A stretch of DNA of 12,410 nt from Draconibacterium orientale. Its GTDB lineage: Bacteria; Bacteroidota; Bacteroidia; Bacteroidales; UBA12170. Positions within the stretch are counted from its first letter, which is position 1. Each line of letters starts with the position of its first letter. Of this stretch, positions 1-7,555 are shown piece after piece. The notes beneath the pieces are model-generated. The model saw nothing but the letters and a program-made list of their open reading frames with translations, was not told where the DNA came from and searched no databases. The stretch spans positions 1-12,410 of the forward strand of contig DYSK01000043.1 of assembly GCA_020718315.1 (NCBI GenBank). The letters run 5' to 3'. The translations under genes and the position numbers were made by a program.

Positions 1-539
1 ACGATGTTGCAAATGCCGTGATCGATGGTGTAGATACGGTGATGTTAAGTGGCGAAACATCGGTCGGAAAATTTCCGGTAGAAACCATTGAGAGTATGCA
101 TCAGATTATTCAATATACCGAAAAAAATAGATTCAATTACAACCGCGGCTTGCCACCAAATCCTGATTCGCCACGATTTATTCGCGATAATATCTGTTAC
201 AGTGCTTCACTGATGGCCGAAAGAGTGGGCGCAAAGGCGATCATCACTTTCACCGAAGAGGGAAATACAGCAAAAACCATTTCGGGTTACCGGCCAAAAG
301 CCGATATTTATGCCATCACCAACAGCAAAGAGTTGATGAGTTCTTTGTCGTTGCTTTGGGGCGTGCGTGCATTTTATATCGATAAAATTGAAAATATTGA
401 TCAAGCCATTGATCGGTCTATTCAAATTCTAAAAGAGAAAGGAATGATCACCGCAGGCGATTATGTGATTCATGTGGCCAGCACGCCAATGCAAATAACT
501 CATAAAACCAATATGTTGAAGGTGAGTAAGGTAGAATAG
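1..539 (+). CDS. pyk: Pyruvate kinase, C-terminal part (5' end outside window)
   Basis: This is the 3' end of a pyruvate kinase gene. The enzyme transfers phosphate from phosphoenolpyruvate to ADP in the last step of glycolysis, in the cytoplasm, usually as a homotetramer. The reading frame is open from base 3 and starts mid-domain. The first residues (DVANAVIDG, then DTVMLSGETSVGKFPVE) are the highly conserved last part of the (beta/alpha)8 catalytic barrel. About 150 residues of C-terminal domain follow, including an ISGYRPKADIYAIT stretch typical of the alpha/beta C-domain, where effectors bind in regulated isozymes. About 179 residues are visible. Family members are usually about 470-480 residues, so roughly 300 are missing at the left edge. 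The frame ends in TAG at 537-539 with no sign of damage. The GTG at 18 is an internal valine codon, not a start. The gene converges on icmF. Confidence 0.95.
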   Translation, partial: DVANAVIDGVDTVMLSGETSVGKFPVETIESMHQIIQYTEKNRFNYNRGLPPNPDSPRFIRDNICYSASLMAERVGAKAIITFTEEGNTAKTISGYRPKADIYAITNSKELMSSLSLLWGVRAFYIDKIENIDQAIDRSIQILKEKGMITAGDYVIHVASTPMQITHKTNMLKVSKVE

Positions 540-555
540 CAACGAAGCTATTTTG

Positions 556-590
556 TTCGAAAAATAGGAATCTATATTCATTTTTCCGAA
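556..590. terminator. Imperfect hairpin between convergent pyk and icmF, probable bidirectional terminator
   Basis: The 82-nt gap between the two convergent genes holds a long, interrupted inverted repeat. TTCG and AAAAAT (556-565) pair with ATTTTT and CGAA (580-590, one bulged C). After a 2-nt bulge (AG), GAAT pairs with ATTC around a CTAT loop. That gives about 14 base pairs with two small bulges. A smaller hairpin (AATAC, 5-nt loop, GTATT; 593-607) and an A6T5 tract (613-623) follow. The stem is AT-rich and there is no clean GC stem with a U-run, so this is not a textbook intrinsic terminator. Its position between two 3' ends is the main argument. Confidence 0.45.
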
Positions 591-621
591 AGAATACATT
601 TCGTATTTGAAGAAAAAATTT

Positions 622-3600
622 TTACATATTCCTACGGTATTGTCCGCCAATTTCGAAAAGTGCTCCGGTAATTTGTCCAATGGAACATTTTTTTGCGGTC
701 TCCATGAGTGTTTCAAAAATATTCCCGTTGTCGCGAGCTGTTTCTTTGAGTTTTTCAATTAGAAGTTGCGCTTCTTCTTTGTATGTAATATGCAATTGCT
801 CCAGCATTTCGATTTGGTATTCTTTCTCTTTCGATGTGGCACGAATGACTTCTTGCGGAATTAGAGTAGGCGATCCTTTCGAATTTAGAAAAGTGTTTAC
901 ACCCATGATTGGAAGTTCTCCGCTGTGTTTCAGATTTTCATAATACAAACTTTCTTCTTGAATTTTTGAACGCTGATACATGGTTTCCATGGCTCCCAAA
1001 ACGCCACCGCGTTCTGTTATTCGATCAAATTCGGCCAATACGGCTTCTTCAACCAAATCGGTCAATTCTTCGATGATGAATGAGCCTTGAAGTGGATTTT
1101 GATTTTTTGCCAATCCCAATTCGTGATTGATAATCAATTGAATGGCCATGGCACGACGAACCGATTCTTCGGTTGGTGTGGTGATGGCTTCGTCATAAGC
1201 GTTGGTATGCAATGAGTTGCAGTTGTCGTATATGGCATACAATGCTTGCAAAGTTGTGCGAATATCGTTAAAATCAATTTCTTGAGCATGCAACGAACGC
1301 CCCGAAGTTTGAATGTGGTATTTGAGTTTCTGGGAGCGATCGTTGGCTTTGAACTTTATTTTCATGGCTTTTGCCCAAATCAATCTGGCCACACGTCCAA
1401 TGACCGAATATTCCGGATCAATTCCATTGCTAAAGAAAAAGGAAAGGTTTGGAGCAAATTTGTCGATATCCATTCCTCTCGAATAGTAATATTCAACATA
1501 AGTAAACCCATTGGCGAGTGTAAAAGCCAATTGAGAAATAGGATTAGCACCTGCTTCGGCAATATGATAACCGGAAATGGAAACGCTGTAGAAATTATTA
1601 ATTTGATGATCGATAAAATATTGCTGCACATCGCCCATCAATTTCAGCGAAAAATCGATGGAATAAATACAGGTGTTTTGTGCCTGATCTTCTTTCAAAA
1701 TATCTGCTTGAACAGTTCCACGAACTTTCGAAAGTGTTTCGGCTTTGATTTTTTCGTACACATCGGTAGGCAAAACCATATCGCCTGTAACACCAAGCAA
1801 CATCAATCCCAATCCATCGTTTCCTTCAGGGAGATTTTCTTGATAAACCGGACGTTTGCTTCCTTTTTCTCTATAAATCGCCGCAATTTTTTCTTCCACT
1901 GCTTTTTCCAGCGAATTATTTTTGATGTAAATTTCGCATTGTTGATCGATGGCTGCATTCATAAAATAGCCTACCATAATGGGTGCCGGTCCATTGATAG
2001 TCATAGAAACGGACGTCATGGAATCGGCCAAATCGAAACCGGAATACAATTTTTTGGCATCGTCTAAACAGGCAATAGAAACGCCTGCATTTCCTATTTT
2101 TCCGTAAATATCCGGACGACGATGTGGATCTTCGCCATAAAGTGTTACAGAATCGAATGCGGTGGAAAGGCGTTTGGCAGGGAGTCCGCGCGAAACATAA
2201 TGAAAACGCTTGTTGGTGCGCTCAGGGCCACCTTCGCCGGCAAACATACGCGTTGGGTCTTCTCCTTCGCGTTTAAACGGAAAAACACCGGCTGCAAAAG
2301 GAAATTCGCCCGGAACATTTTCGCGCAGATTCCATTTCAAAATATCGCCCCAGGCTTCGTATTTTGGAAGTGCTATTTTGTTTATTTCTAATCCGCTTAG
2401 TGTTTTAATTTTTGTTTCAATTCTAATTTCGTTGTCCCTGACTTTGAAAATATATTCTGGATTGTTGTAATTTTCCTTTTTGTTTTTCCAAGTTTCTAAA
2501 ATGTTTTTGTTTCGGCCATCTAAATCGAGCTCGAGTTTGGTATAGGTTTCTTCGATGTTGGTAATTACGTTTTTTTCTGCATTTGATTTTATCAATTCTT
2601 CTTTTGCCAACTGAAGCCCATACAATCTTTGTGCAATATTTCCTTGCTCTTCAACCCATTGATTGTAATTCCGGATGGTATCGGAAATTTCGCTTAGACA
2701 GCGAGTCCGATTGGGTGGAATGATGTAATTTTTCTTTGGAGCTAGATTGTCTTTATGCAGATGAGAAACGAATTTTCCGGGATGAAGATCGTTTATTTTT
2801 TTCATGACGGCTTTGTATAGATCTACAATTCCCGGATCGTGAAACGAAGAGGCAACGGTTCCAAACACAGGAAGCTCACTTTCTTTGGTTTCCCACAGTT
2901 GATGATTGCGCACATATTGCTTTTTCACATCGCGCATGGCGTCCAAAGCACCACGTTTATCAAATTTATTGATAGCAATAAAATCGGCAAAATCGAGCAT
3001 GTCTATTTTTTCCAACTGAGTGGCAGCGCCATATTCCGGAGTCATTACATACAGACTGATATTGCTGTGTTCGGTAATTTCGGTATCCGATTGTCCAATT
3101 CCGGATGTTTCAAGAACGATCAAATCGAAATGGGCATTTTTTACAATACAAAGTGCATCTTGAACATAACGCGACAAAGCCAGATTGGCTTGGCGAGTGG
3201 CCAAAGAGCGCATATAAACGCGTGGATTGTGGATGCTGTTCATTCGGATTCGATCGCCAAGCAATGCGCCGCCACTTTTTCGTTTTGATGGATCAACAGA
3301 AATGATGGCGATGGTTTTGTCTTGAAAATCAGCAAGAAATCGGCGGACAAGTTCATCTACCAAAGAAGATTTTCCTGAGCCTCCGGTTCCGGTAATTCCC
3401 AAAATAGGTATGTCTAAATTTTTGCAGTTGGAATGAATCTGTTGAAGTTGGTTTTTAAATTCTTCAGGATAATTTTCGGCTGCCGAAATAGTTTGCGCAA
3501 TATGGTATTTATCTTGTTTTTCGATTTTTTCAATATTCAGATGAATATCTTTTCCAGTTGGGAAATCGCTTTTTTCGAGCAAATCGTTAATCATGCCTTG

Positions 3601-3999
3601 TAAACCCATTTTCCTTCCATCGTCGGGCGAATAAATACGCGTAATTCCATAGGCTTGAAGTTCTTCAATTTCAGTTGGCAGAATTACACCACCGCCACCA
3701 CCAAAAAGCTTGATATGTCCGCAGTTTTGTTCTTTCAAAAGATCGAACATATATTTGAAGAACTCGGTATGTCCACCTTGGTATGAAGTGATGGCAATGG
3801 CTTGTGCGTCTTCTTGAATTGCACAATCCACAATTTCTTGTACCGAACGATTGTGACCCAAATGAATTACTTCGGCTCCGCTGGATTGGATAATACGACG
3901 CATCACATTGATGGCGGCATCGTGGCCATCAAAAAGAGATGCAGCAGTGATAATGCGTATGTGGTTTTTAGGTTGATAGACAGCTATTGGAATCATCAT
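622..3999 (-). CDS. icmF: Fused isobutyryl-CoA mutase (IcmF)
   Basis: This 1125-residue cytoplasmic enzyme should use adenosylcobalamin to interconvert isobutyryl-CoA and n-butyryl-CoA, with its GTPase chaperone built in. Three parts are visible in IcmF order. Residues about 12-145 are the B12-binding domain, with DGH at 24-26 (His26 the expected cobalt ligand) and a Gly-rich GGGGG at 100-104. Residues about 195-410 are a MeaB-like G domain, with P-loop GTGGSGKS at 204-211, ETSG at 297-300 and NKFD at 344-347. Residues about 540-1125 are the mutase barrel, with SGYH at 809-812 (Tyr811 and His812 being the catalytic pair by family analogy). Phe586 (RMFAG) and Gln774 (AQNT) align by eye with the MCM substrate residues Tyr89 and Arg207, pointing to ICM rather than methylmalonyl-CoA mutase. 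Two Met codons (3999, 3996) can start it. It ends in TAA and looks intact. It probably has its own promoter at 4042-4072. Confidence 0.93.
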   Translation of the reverse strand: MMIPIAVYQPKNHIRIITAASLFDGHDAAINVMRRIIQSSGAEVIHLGHNRSVQEIVDCAIQEDAQAIAITSYQGGHTEFFKYMFDLLKEQNCGHIKLFGGGGGVILPTEIEELQAYGITRIYSPDDGRKMGLQGMINDLLEKSDFPTGKDIHLNIEKIEKQDKYHIAQTISAAENYPEEFKNQLQQIHSNCKNLDIPILGITGTGGSGKSSLVDELVRRFLADFQDKTIAIISVDPSKRKSGGALLGDRIRMNSIHNPRVYMRSLATRQANLALSRYVQDALCIVKNAHFDLIVLETSGIGQSDTEITEHSNISLYVMTPEYGAATQLEKIDMLDFADFIAINKFDKRGALDAMRDVKKQYVRNHQLWETKESELPVFGTVASSFHDPGIVDLYKAVMKKINDLHPGKFVSHLHKDNLAPKKNYIIPPNRTRCLSEISDTIRNYNQWVEEQGNIAQRLYGLQLAKEELIKSNAEKNVITNIEETYTKLELDLDGRNKNILETWKNKKENYNNPEYIFKVRDNEIRIETKIKTLSGLEINKIALPKYEAWGDILKWNLRENVPGEFPFAAGVFPFKREGEDPTRMFAGEGGPERTNKRFHYVSRGLPAKRLSTAFDSVTLYGEDPHRRPDIYGKIGNAGVSIACLDDAKKLYSGFDLADSMTSVSMTINGPAPIMVGYFMNAAIDQQCEIYIKNNSLEKAVEEKIAAIYREKGSKRPVYQENLPEGNDGLGLMLLGVTGDMVLPTDVYEKIKAETLSKVRGTVQADILKEDQAQNTCIYSIDFSLKLMGDVQQYFIDHQINNFYSVSISGYHIAEAGANPISQLAFTLANGFTYVEYYYSRGMDIDKFAPNLSFFFSNGIDPEYSVIGRVARLIWAKAMKIKFKANDRSQKLKYHIQTSGRSLHAQEIDFNDIRTTLQALYAIYDNCNSLHTNAYDEAITTPTEESVRRAMAIQLIINHELGLAKNQNPLQGSFIIEELTDLVEEAVLAEFDRITERGGVLGAMETMYQRSKIQEESLYYENLKHSGELPIMGVNTFLNSKGSPTLIPQEVIRATSKEKEYQIEMLEQLHITYKEEAQLLIEKLKETARDNGNIFETLMETAKKCSIGQITGALFEIGGQYRRNM

Positions 4000-4041
4000 T
4001 TGGGTTTTTGTTTACAAATTTTGATGCGTAAATTTAGTATG

Positions 4042-4072
4042 CAAACATAACAAAATGGAACGATTCTTTCAA
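4042..4072 (-). promoter_or_regulatory. Bacteroidota-type promoter for icmF
   Basis: Read on the minus strand, TTG (4072-4070) is followed by 20 nt and then TATGTTTG (4049-4042). TATGTTTG is a perfect match to the Bacteroidota -7 element TAnnTTTG, and the TTG stands at about -33. Transcription would start near 4036, giving a leader of about 35 nt before the icmF start at 3999. The whole element lies in the 77-nt gap after the penicillin-acylase gene. This suggests icmF is transcribed separately, although read-through is not excluded. Confidence 0.6.
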
Positions 4073-4076
4073 GAAT
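4063..4076. repeat. Perfect inverted repeat ATTCTT-TC-AAGAAT at the end of the acylase gene
   Basis: The arms ATTCTT (4063-4068) and AAGAAT (4071-4076) are perfectly complementary around two bases. The repeat directly follows the acylase stop codon (4077-4079) and covers the TTG of the predicted icmF promoter. As RNA it could form a 5-bp stem with a 4-nt loop, which is weak for a terminator. As DNA it is a dyad that could serve as an operator. Which of these applies, if either, cannot be told from sequence. Confidence 0.35.
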
Positions 4077-6467
4077 TTATTCAGGTTTTAGCCGTAGCGT
4101 TTTCTTGTTTGCTATTTGCGAAGCATTTAAATAAATGGTTTTGTATTCGCCATTGACAAACATTTTGGCTTGATCGGCATAATGTGGACTCATCACATTT
4201 CCGCTTTGTCCGGTTGGAATAATGGAAAGCGCTTTCTCTGCTTGCGCAAAGTCGAGCAAAAGTCGCATAGCCGGACCAGATTTTACGGGGTAAATTCCAT
4301 TCGCATTGTAATCGAACGCTTCTTTATCAACCACCTCATTGCTGCCCGATTTTGGAAATGGCCCTACGTTGAAGATTAAATCCATCGGCGCTTTTCGTCC
4401 AATCGGATGAACATGTGTAACTGTATGCACCTTGCCCCATTTCCAAGTATTCAGATCATTGCCAAATTGTTTGGCAAGTGCTGCTACTGTTTGATCAAAA
4501 GCAAGATTCAGTATTTGCGTTTGATTTTCTATTTGGTCTGTGGTGTTTATATTGTCCCACCAAATGGAATTTGGATTGTTAAAGATCCCTTTGATATTGC
4601 TTTTGAGGAGGAGCGAATTGACAAAATCAGGAAATTGTTTTTCGCCAATTTCGTCTTCTGTCAAAGCTTTCAATGCAAAAAACAGAAATTGATTGTAAAT
4701 GACGGCTCCAGTTGAATTGATATCTGTTTTGCCATCCCACTTTTTGAGTGCTTCGAGGGTATTTGTAAAAATTTCGTCTTCCGGTTTTGGTGGAAGTATT
4801 GGCAGCAGCACATTTTGCACAATCTGAAGGTCGCGAGCTCCAAAATGATCGTTTTGGATAATTTTCATTCCGTCGATGTCCCACAATGGCTTTTCGTCGA
4901 TAAGTTCTGCAATTCTATTGGCACGCAATCCCGGATAATAATAGCCCGGATAAAAAACACCGTTTACTTTTGGAGGTGCATTGTTGGCTGTATGAACATA
5001 CCCTTTTTCGGGATTGATGCTTCTTGGATTCAGTTCGTTTGGATAAAATCCCAAAACTTCATCTTTGCCGCTGGCGCCGTCGAGGATTAAACTTGGATTG
5101 ATGTGTTTTGCTCTTTCCGGGATTTTTCCTGTTCCCCACCAAGCAATATTTCCTTCCGCATCGGCATACACAATATTCAATCCGAGCAAATCCACTTTAG
5201 CAATTCCCAGCGCAAACTGAGCAAAATTTTGAGCTGTATTGAATTCATACAGAGCCTCAACCGATTCCGATTCCATTGTATGCAATGCCCACCACAAACT
5301 AATTGGACTTTCTCCATATACGGCAACATCAGGATAAACATCGTTCAAAATAGGGCCATGACGTGTAAAACGTAAATCATAAACAACATCTTCTGCATCT
5401 TTTACCGCTAACGTATGTTTTTTTATTTGATAGTTTTCCCAATGATCATTTACCCAATATTGATTGCTGTTTTCCGGATTTTGCTTTTCGCGATAAAGAT
5501 CCATATTATCGAATGGAAATATCGTCAATCCCCAGCCTAGAGCATGGTTATGTCCCATCACTGCAAACGGAACTCCGGCCAGATAATAGCCCGCCATGGT
5601 AAAGCCAGGATAATTCAACACGGCTTCGAACCACACCGAAGGTTGTGCATACGCAATGTGTGTATCGTTTGCTAAAAGTGCTTTTCCCGATTTTGAATGT
5701 GAAGGACTGATAGCCCAATTGTTTGAAGCTTCCCAGATGGGCATTGGAATAATTTCGGATATTTTTTGATGAGTTTGATACAAACTGCTCAGCATTTTGT
5801 TTTCTTCGTTCGGAAAGTTCATGGAATTGCTCAAAGAATCCATCCCTAAATCTTTCAAATAAGCATCGCCTAAGCTGTTTTGAATATTAGAAACGAGGGG
5901 ATCTTGGCTGAGCGCAAGAGAAAATGTCAAAGACATATATCCAATCGTTGTATAGATGTCAGCCGGAATAAAATGCGCTGGTTTAAAACCTATGAGTGCA
6001 AACTCAATGGGCAATTTATCTTTGTCAATAAACGCATTAATTCCGTCTAAGTATGCTTGTGCACTTATTTTAAACGGCGCGTCTATTTGATTGAAATATT
6101 TTGCTGCCGAACGTTCACCCATATCGCGAATGCCTAATGCCAGCATGCTTTTATCGATTGAAACCAACTCTGAGCCAAGAATTTCGGCCAACTGACCGGA
6201 AGAAAGTCGTCGAATCATTTCCATCTGAAACAATCGTTCTTGCGCATGTGCATAGCCCAATGCAAAATAAGCATCTTGTGCATTTTGCGCTTCGATGTAG
6301 GGTACTCCAAATTCATCGAATTGGATAAGAACTTCATTTTGCAAACCTTTTATTTTTAGACTGCCGGAATAGACTGGAGAGGAGTTTTTTAGATAAAGCC
6401 ATGCAGCCGCAATCAACATCAAAATGCCAAGGAGAATGGCGAGGGAAATAAGTTTAATCTTTTTCAT
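4077..6467 (-). CDS. Penicillin acylase family Ntn hydrolase (amidase), membrane-anchored
   Basis: This 796-residue protein belongs to the penicillin G/cephalosporin/AHL acylase family. These enzymes hydrolyse amide bonds after cutting themselves into alpha and beta chains. Residues 1-27 (MKKIKL, then a long hydrophobic run) form a signal anchor or uncleaved signal peptide without a lipobox Cys, so the enzyme should act in the periplasm, possibly tethered. The alpha-chain region (about 35-240) has the family's FGVPYIEA and ALGYAHAQERLFQMEM stretches. Ser248 in EASNNWAISPS is the expected autoproteolysis site and N-terminal nucleophile of the beta chain. Later family stretches are NIVYADAEGNIAW and, near the C-terminus, TGQSGNVMSPHYADQ. 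Length is normal and no frameshift is seen. The substrate cannot be told: it could be acyl-homoserine lactones, N-acyl amino acids or beta-lactams. The gene is flanked by gaps of 98 and 77 nt and is probably monocistronic. Confidence 0.9.
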   Translation of the reverse strand: MKKIKLISLAILLGILMLIAAAWLYLKNSSPVYSGSLKIKGLQNEVLIQFDEFGVPYIEAQNAQDAYFALGYAHAQERLFQMEMIRRLSSGQLAEILGSELVSIDKSMLALGIRDMGERSAAKYFNQIDAPFKISAQAYLDGINAFIDKDKLPIEFALIGFKPAHFIPADIYTTIGYMSLTFSLALSQDPLVSNIQNSLGDAYLKDLGMDSLSNSMNFPNEENKMLSSLYQTHQKISEIIPMPIWEASNNWAISPSHSKSGKALLANDTHIAYAQPSVWFEAVLNYPGFTMAGYYLAGVPFAVMGHNHALGWGLTIFPFDNMDLYREKQNPENSNQYWVNDHWENYQIKKHTLAVKDAEDVVYDLRFTRHGPILNDVYPDVAVYGESPISLWWALHTMESESVEALYEFNTAQNFAQFALGIAKVDLLGLNIVYADAEGNIAWWGTGKIPERAKHINPSLILDGASGKDEVLGFYPNELNPRSINPEKGYVHTANNAPPKVNGVFYPGYYYPGLRANRIAELIDEKPLWDIDGMKIIQNDHFGARDLQIVQNVLLPILPPKPEDEIFTNTLEALKKWDGKTDINSTGAVIYNQFLFFALKALTEDEIGEKQFPDFVNSLLLKSNIKGIFNNPNSIWWDNINTTDQIENQTQILNLAFDQTVAALAKQFGNDLNTWKWGKVHTVTHVHPIGRKAPMDLIFNVGPFPKSGSNEVVDKEAFDYNANGIYPVKSGPAMRLLLDFAQAEKALSIIPTGQSGNVMSPHYADQAKMFVNGEYKTIYLNASQIANKKTLRLKPE

Positions 6468-6532
6468 CTGTATATTATTTTTGAATGCAATTGATTTCGA
6501 CGATTTGAAATTCTTTTTAGGATTAAGAAAAT

Positions 6533-6540
6533 CAAATATA
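6533..6540 (-). promoter_or_regulatory. Possible -7 element upstream of the acylase gene
   Basis: On the minus strand TATATTTG (6540-6533) fits the TAnnTTTG consensus, about 66 nt upstream of the acylase start at 6467. The nearest upstream TTG (6555-6553) is only 12 nt away, which is too close, and I see no properly spaced -33 element. The gap is very AT-rich, so a chance match is possible. Confidence 0.3.
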
Positions 6541-6565
6541 TAAAAAAAGATTCAATAGCAGCATT

Positions 6566-7555
6566 TTAGTAGAAATGTGTTTCGACTACTGGCTGCCAAT
6601 ATAATCTGCAAGTTTCATCATTTGCGCCTTTGCATACTTTTTGAAAGATACATTCGGTGTGCCTTTCTAAATAGATTGTTTTGGTGAGGCTGCATGGCGT
6701 TTTTTCGCAAACATGGTCGTGGCAAAGTGTTGTTTCGGCGCAACAGCTTCTTCCCAATGTATAAAAAACATCGTTCATTTTAAAGATGTGTTTTTCGGAA
6801 ATTTGAGCAATGCTAGCCATGGCTTCGATGCACGTTTTGCGAATAACTGTATCGTCTAAAATGGGCGTGCGAGTGAGCAATTCGTTTTTGAGCTTTTTAT
6901 CTGTAATTTCCACGCAGCCTGTCCGAAGCATTAGGCGCTGCATATGATAATCCATGATTGGAATCACGTTTTTTAAATTTCCCAGATTAAATAAACCGGC
7001 GTCGTGGACAAGTTTCAGAAAAAAGCTGGTTTTTTTTTGAAGCGGATCCGAAAAAGCTTTGAATAGAGGAAATCTTTGATAAAAAAATTCTGCATTTTGT
7101 GTTTTTTTCCAATCGGATGGCGCGAAAATGTTTTCAACTTTTCCATCAAAATGACTTACTAAGTTTTCTGCCATATCCAACCATAAATCGGCACGTTCTT
7201 CTAGATTATCGAGCGTACATTTTTTGGGATTATGATCCGGAGAAAAGAATGGTTTAATTTTCTCGATTAAATGCTCACGCGATAATTTTACTATTTCTTT
7301 AGAATCGAGTAGCGATGGTGAATTTTTTAGGATTTCTAAGAAACCATATTCTAGAAAATCCCAGCCGTAGATATTCAATTTGGGATTTGCCAAGAGATGA
7401 GTCTGATGACAAATTCCAACCGAATAAAAATACATCTCCATTTTTATTGGCGAATTGATAAGCAAGAATTCACGTTCGTAAAAACCCGGATTTAGTTCCA
7501 ATGTTTTTACTTTTTTTCCAATCTTTTTTACTTGTTTTTTATTTATGCGTATCAT
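6566..7555 (-). CDS. Cys-rich protein, possible HhH DNA-glycosylase/queuosine-salvage-like fold; function unknown
   Basis: I do not recognise this gene with confidence. I chose the ATG at 7555 (329 residues, starting MIRINKKQVKK). An ATG at 7624 would add 23 residues, but these are encoded inside the conserved C-terminus of the upstream hydroxylase gene. The first 40 residues are Lys-rich. The middle (about 165-250) has the order FKAFSD, then FFLKLVHDAGLF, then IPIMDYHMQRLMLRTG, then DDTVIRKTCIEA. By eye this resembles the queuosine-salvage/HhH-GPD glycosylase superfamily, where the Asp of a DYxxP/Q-like motif is catalytic (here Asp202). The C-terminus carries eight cysteines (271, 272, 278, 283, 288, 302, 308, 316), suggesting an Fe-S cluster or zinc, though the spacing is not the endonuclease III C-x6-C-x2-C-x5-C. 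There is no signal peptide or membrane segment. It overlaps the hydroxylase stop by 17 nt, so the two are probably co-translated. The gene is real with high likelihood; the fold assignment is tentative. Confidence 0.8.
   Translation of the reverse strand: MIRINKKQVKKIGKKVKTLELNPGFYEREFLLINSPIKMEMYFYSVGICHQTHLLANPKLNIYGWDFLEYGFLEILKNSPSLLDSKEIVKLSREHLIEKIKPFFSPDHNPKKCTLDNLEERADLWLDMAENLVSHFDGKVENIFAPSDWKKTQNAEFFYQRFPLFKAFSDPLQKKTSFFLKLVHDAGLFNLGNLKNVIPIMDYHMQRLMLRTGCVEITDKKLKNELLTRTPILDDTVIRKTCIEAMASIAQISEKHIFKMNDVFYTLGRSCCAETTLCHDHVCEKTPCSLTKTIYLERHTECIFQKVCKGANDETCRLYWQPVVETHFY

Noticed and set aside
18..539. Short independent gene starting at GTG 18
   Set aside because: The pyruvate kinase frame continues upstream to the window edge (DVANA precedes it), so this is a truncated view of a longer gene.
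1246..2067. Long plus-strand open frame of 273 codons
   Set aside because: It lies wholly inside icmF on the opposite strand. The minus-strand protein is conserved along this stretch, while the plus-strand translation is Ile/Phe/Cys/His-rich and matches nothing.
622..3999. Reading the mutase as methylmalonyl-CoA mutase large or small subunit fusions
   Set aside because: The MeaB-like G domain inserted between the B12 and mutase domains, and the Phe586/Gln774 pair, are IcmF features.
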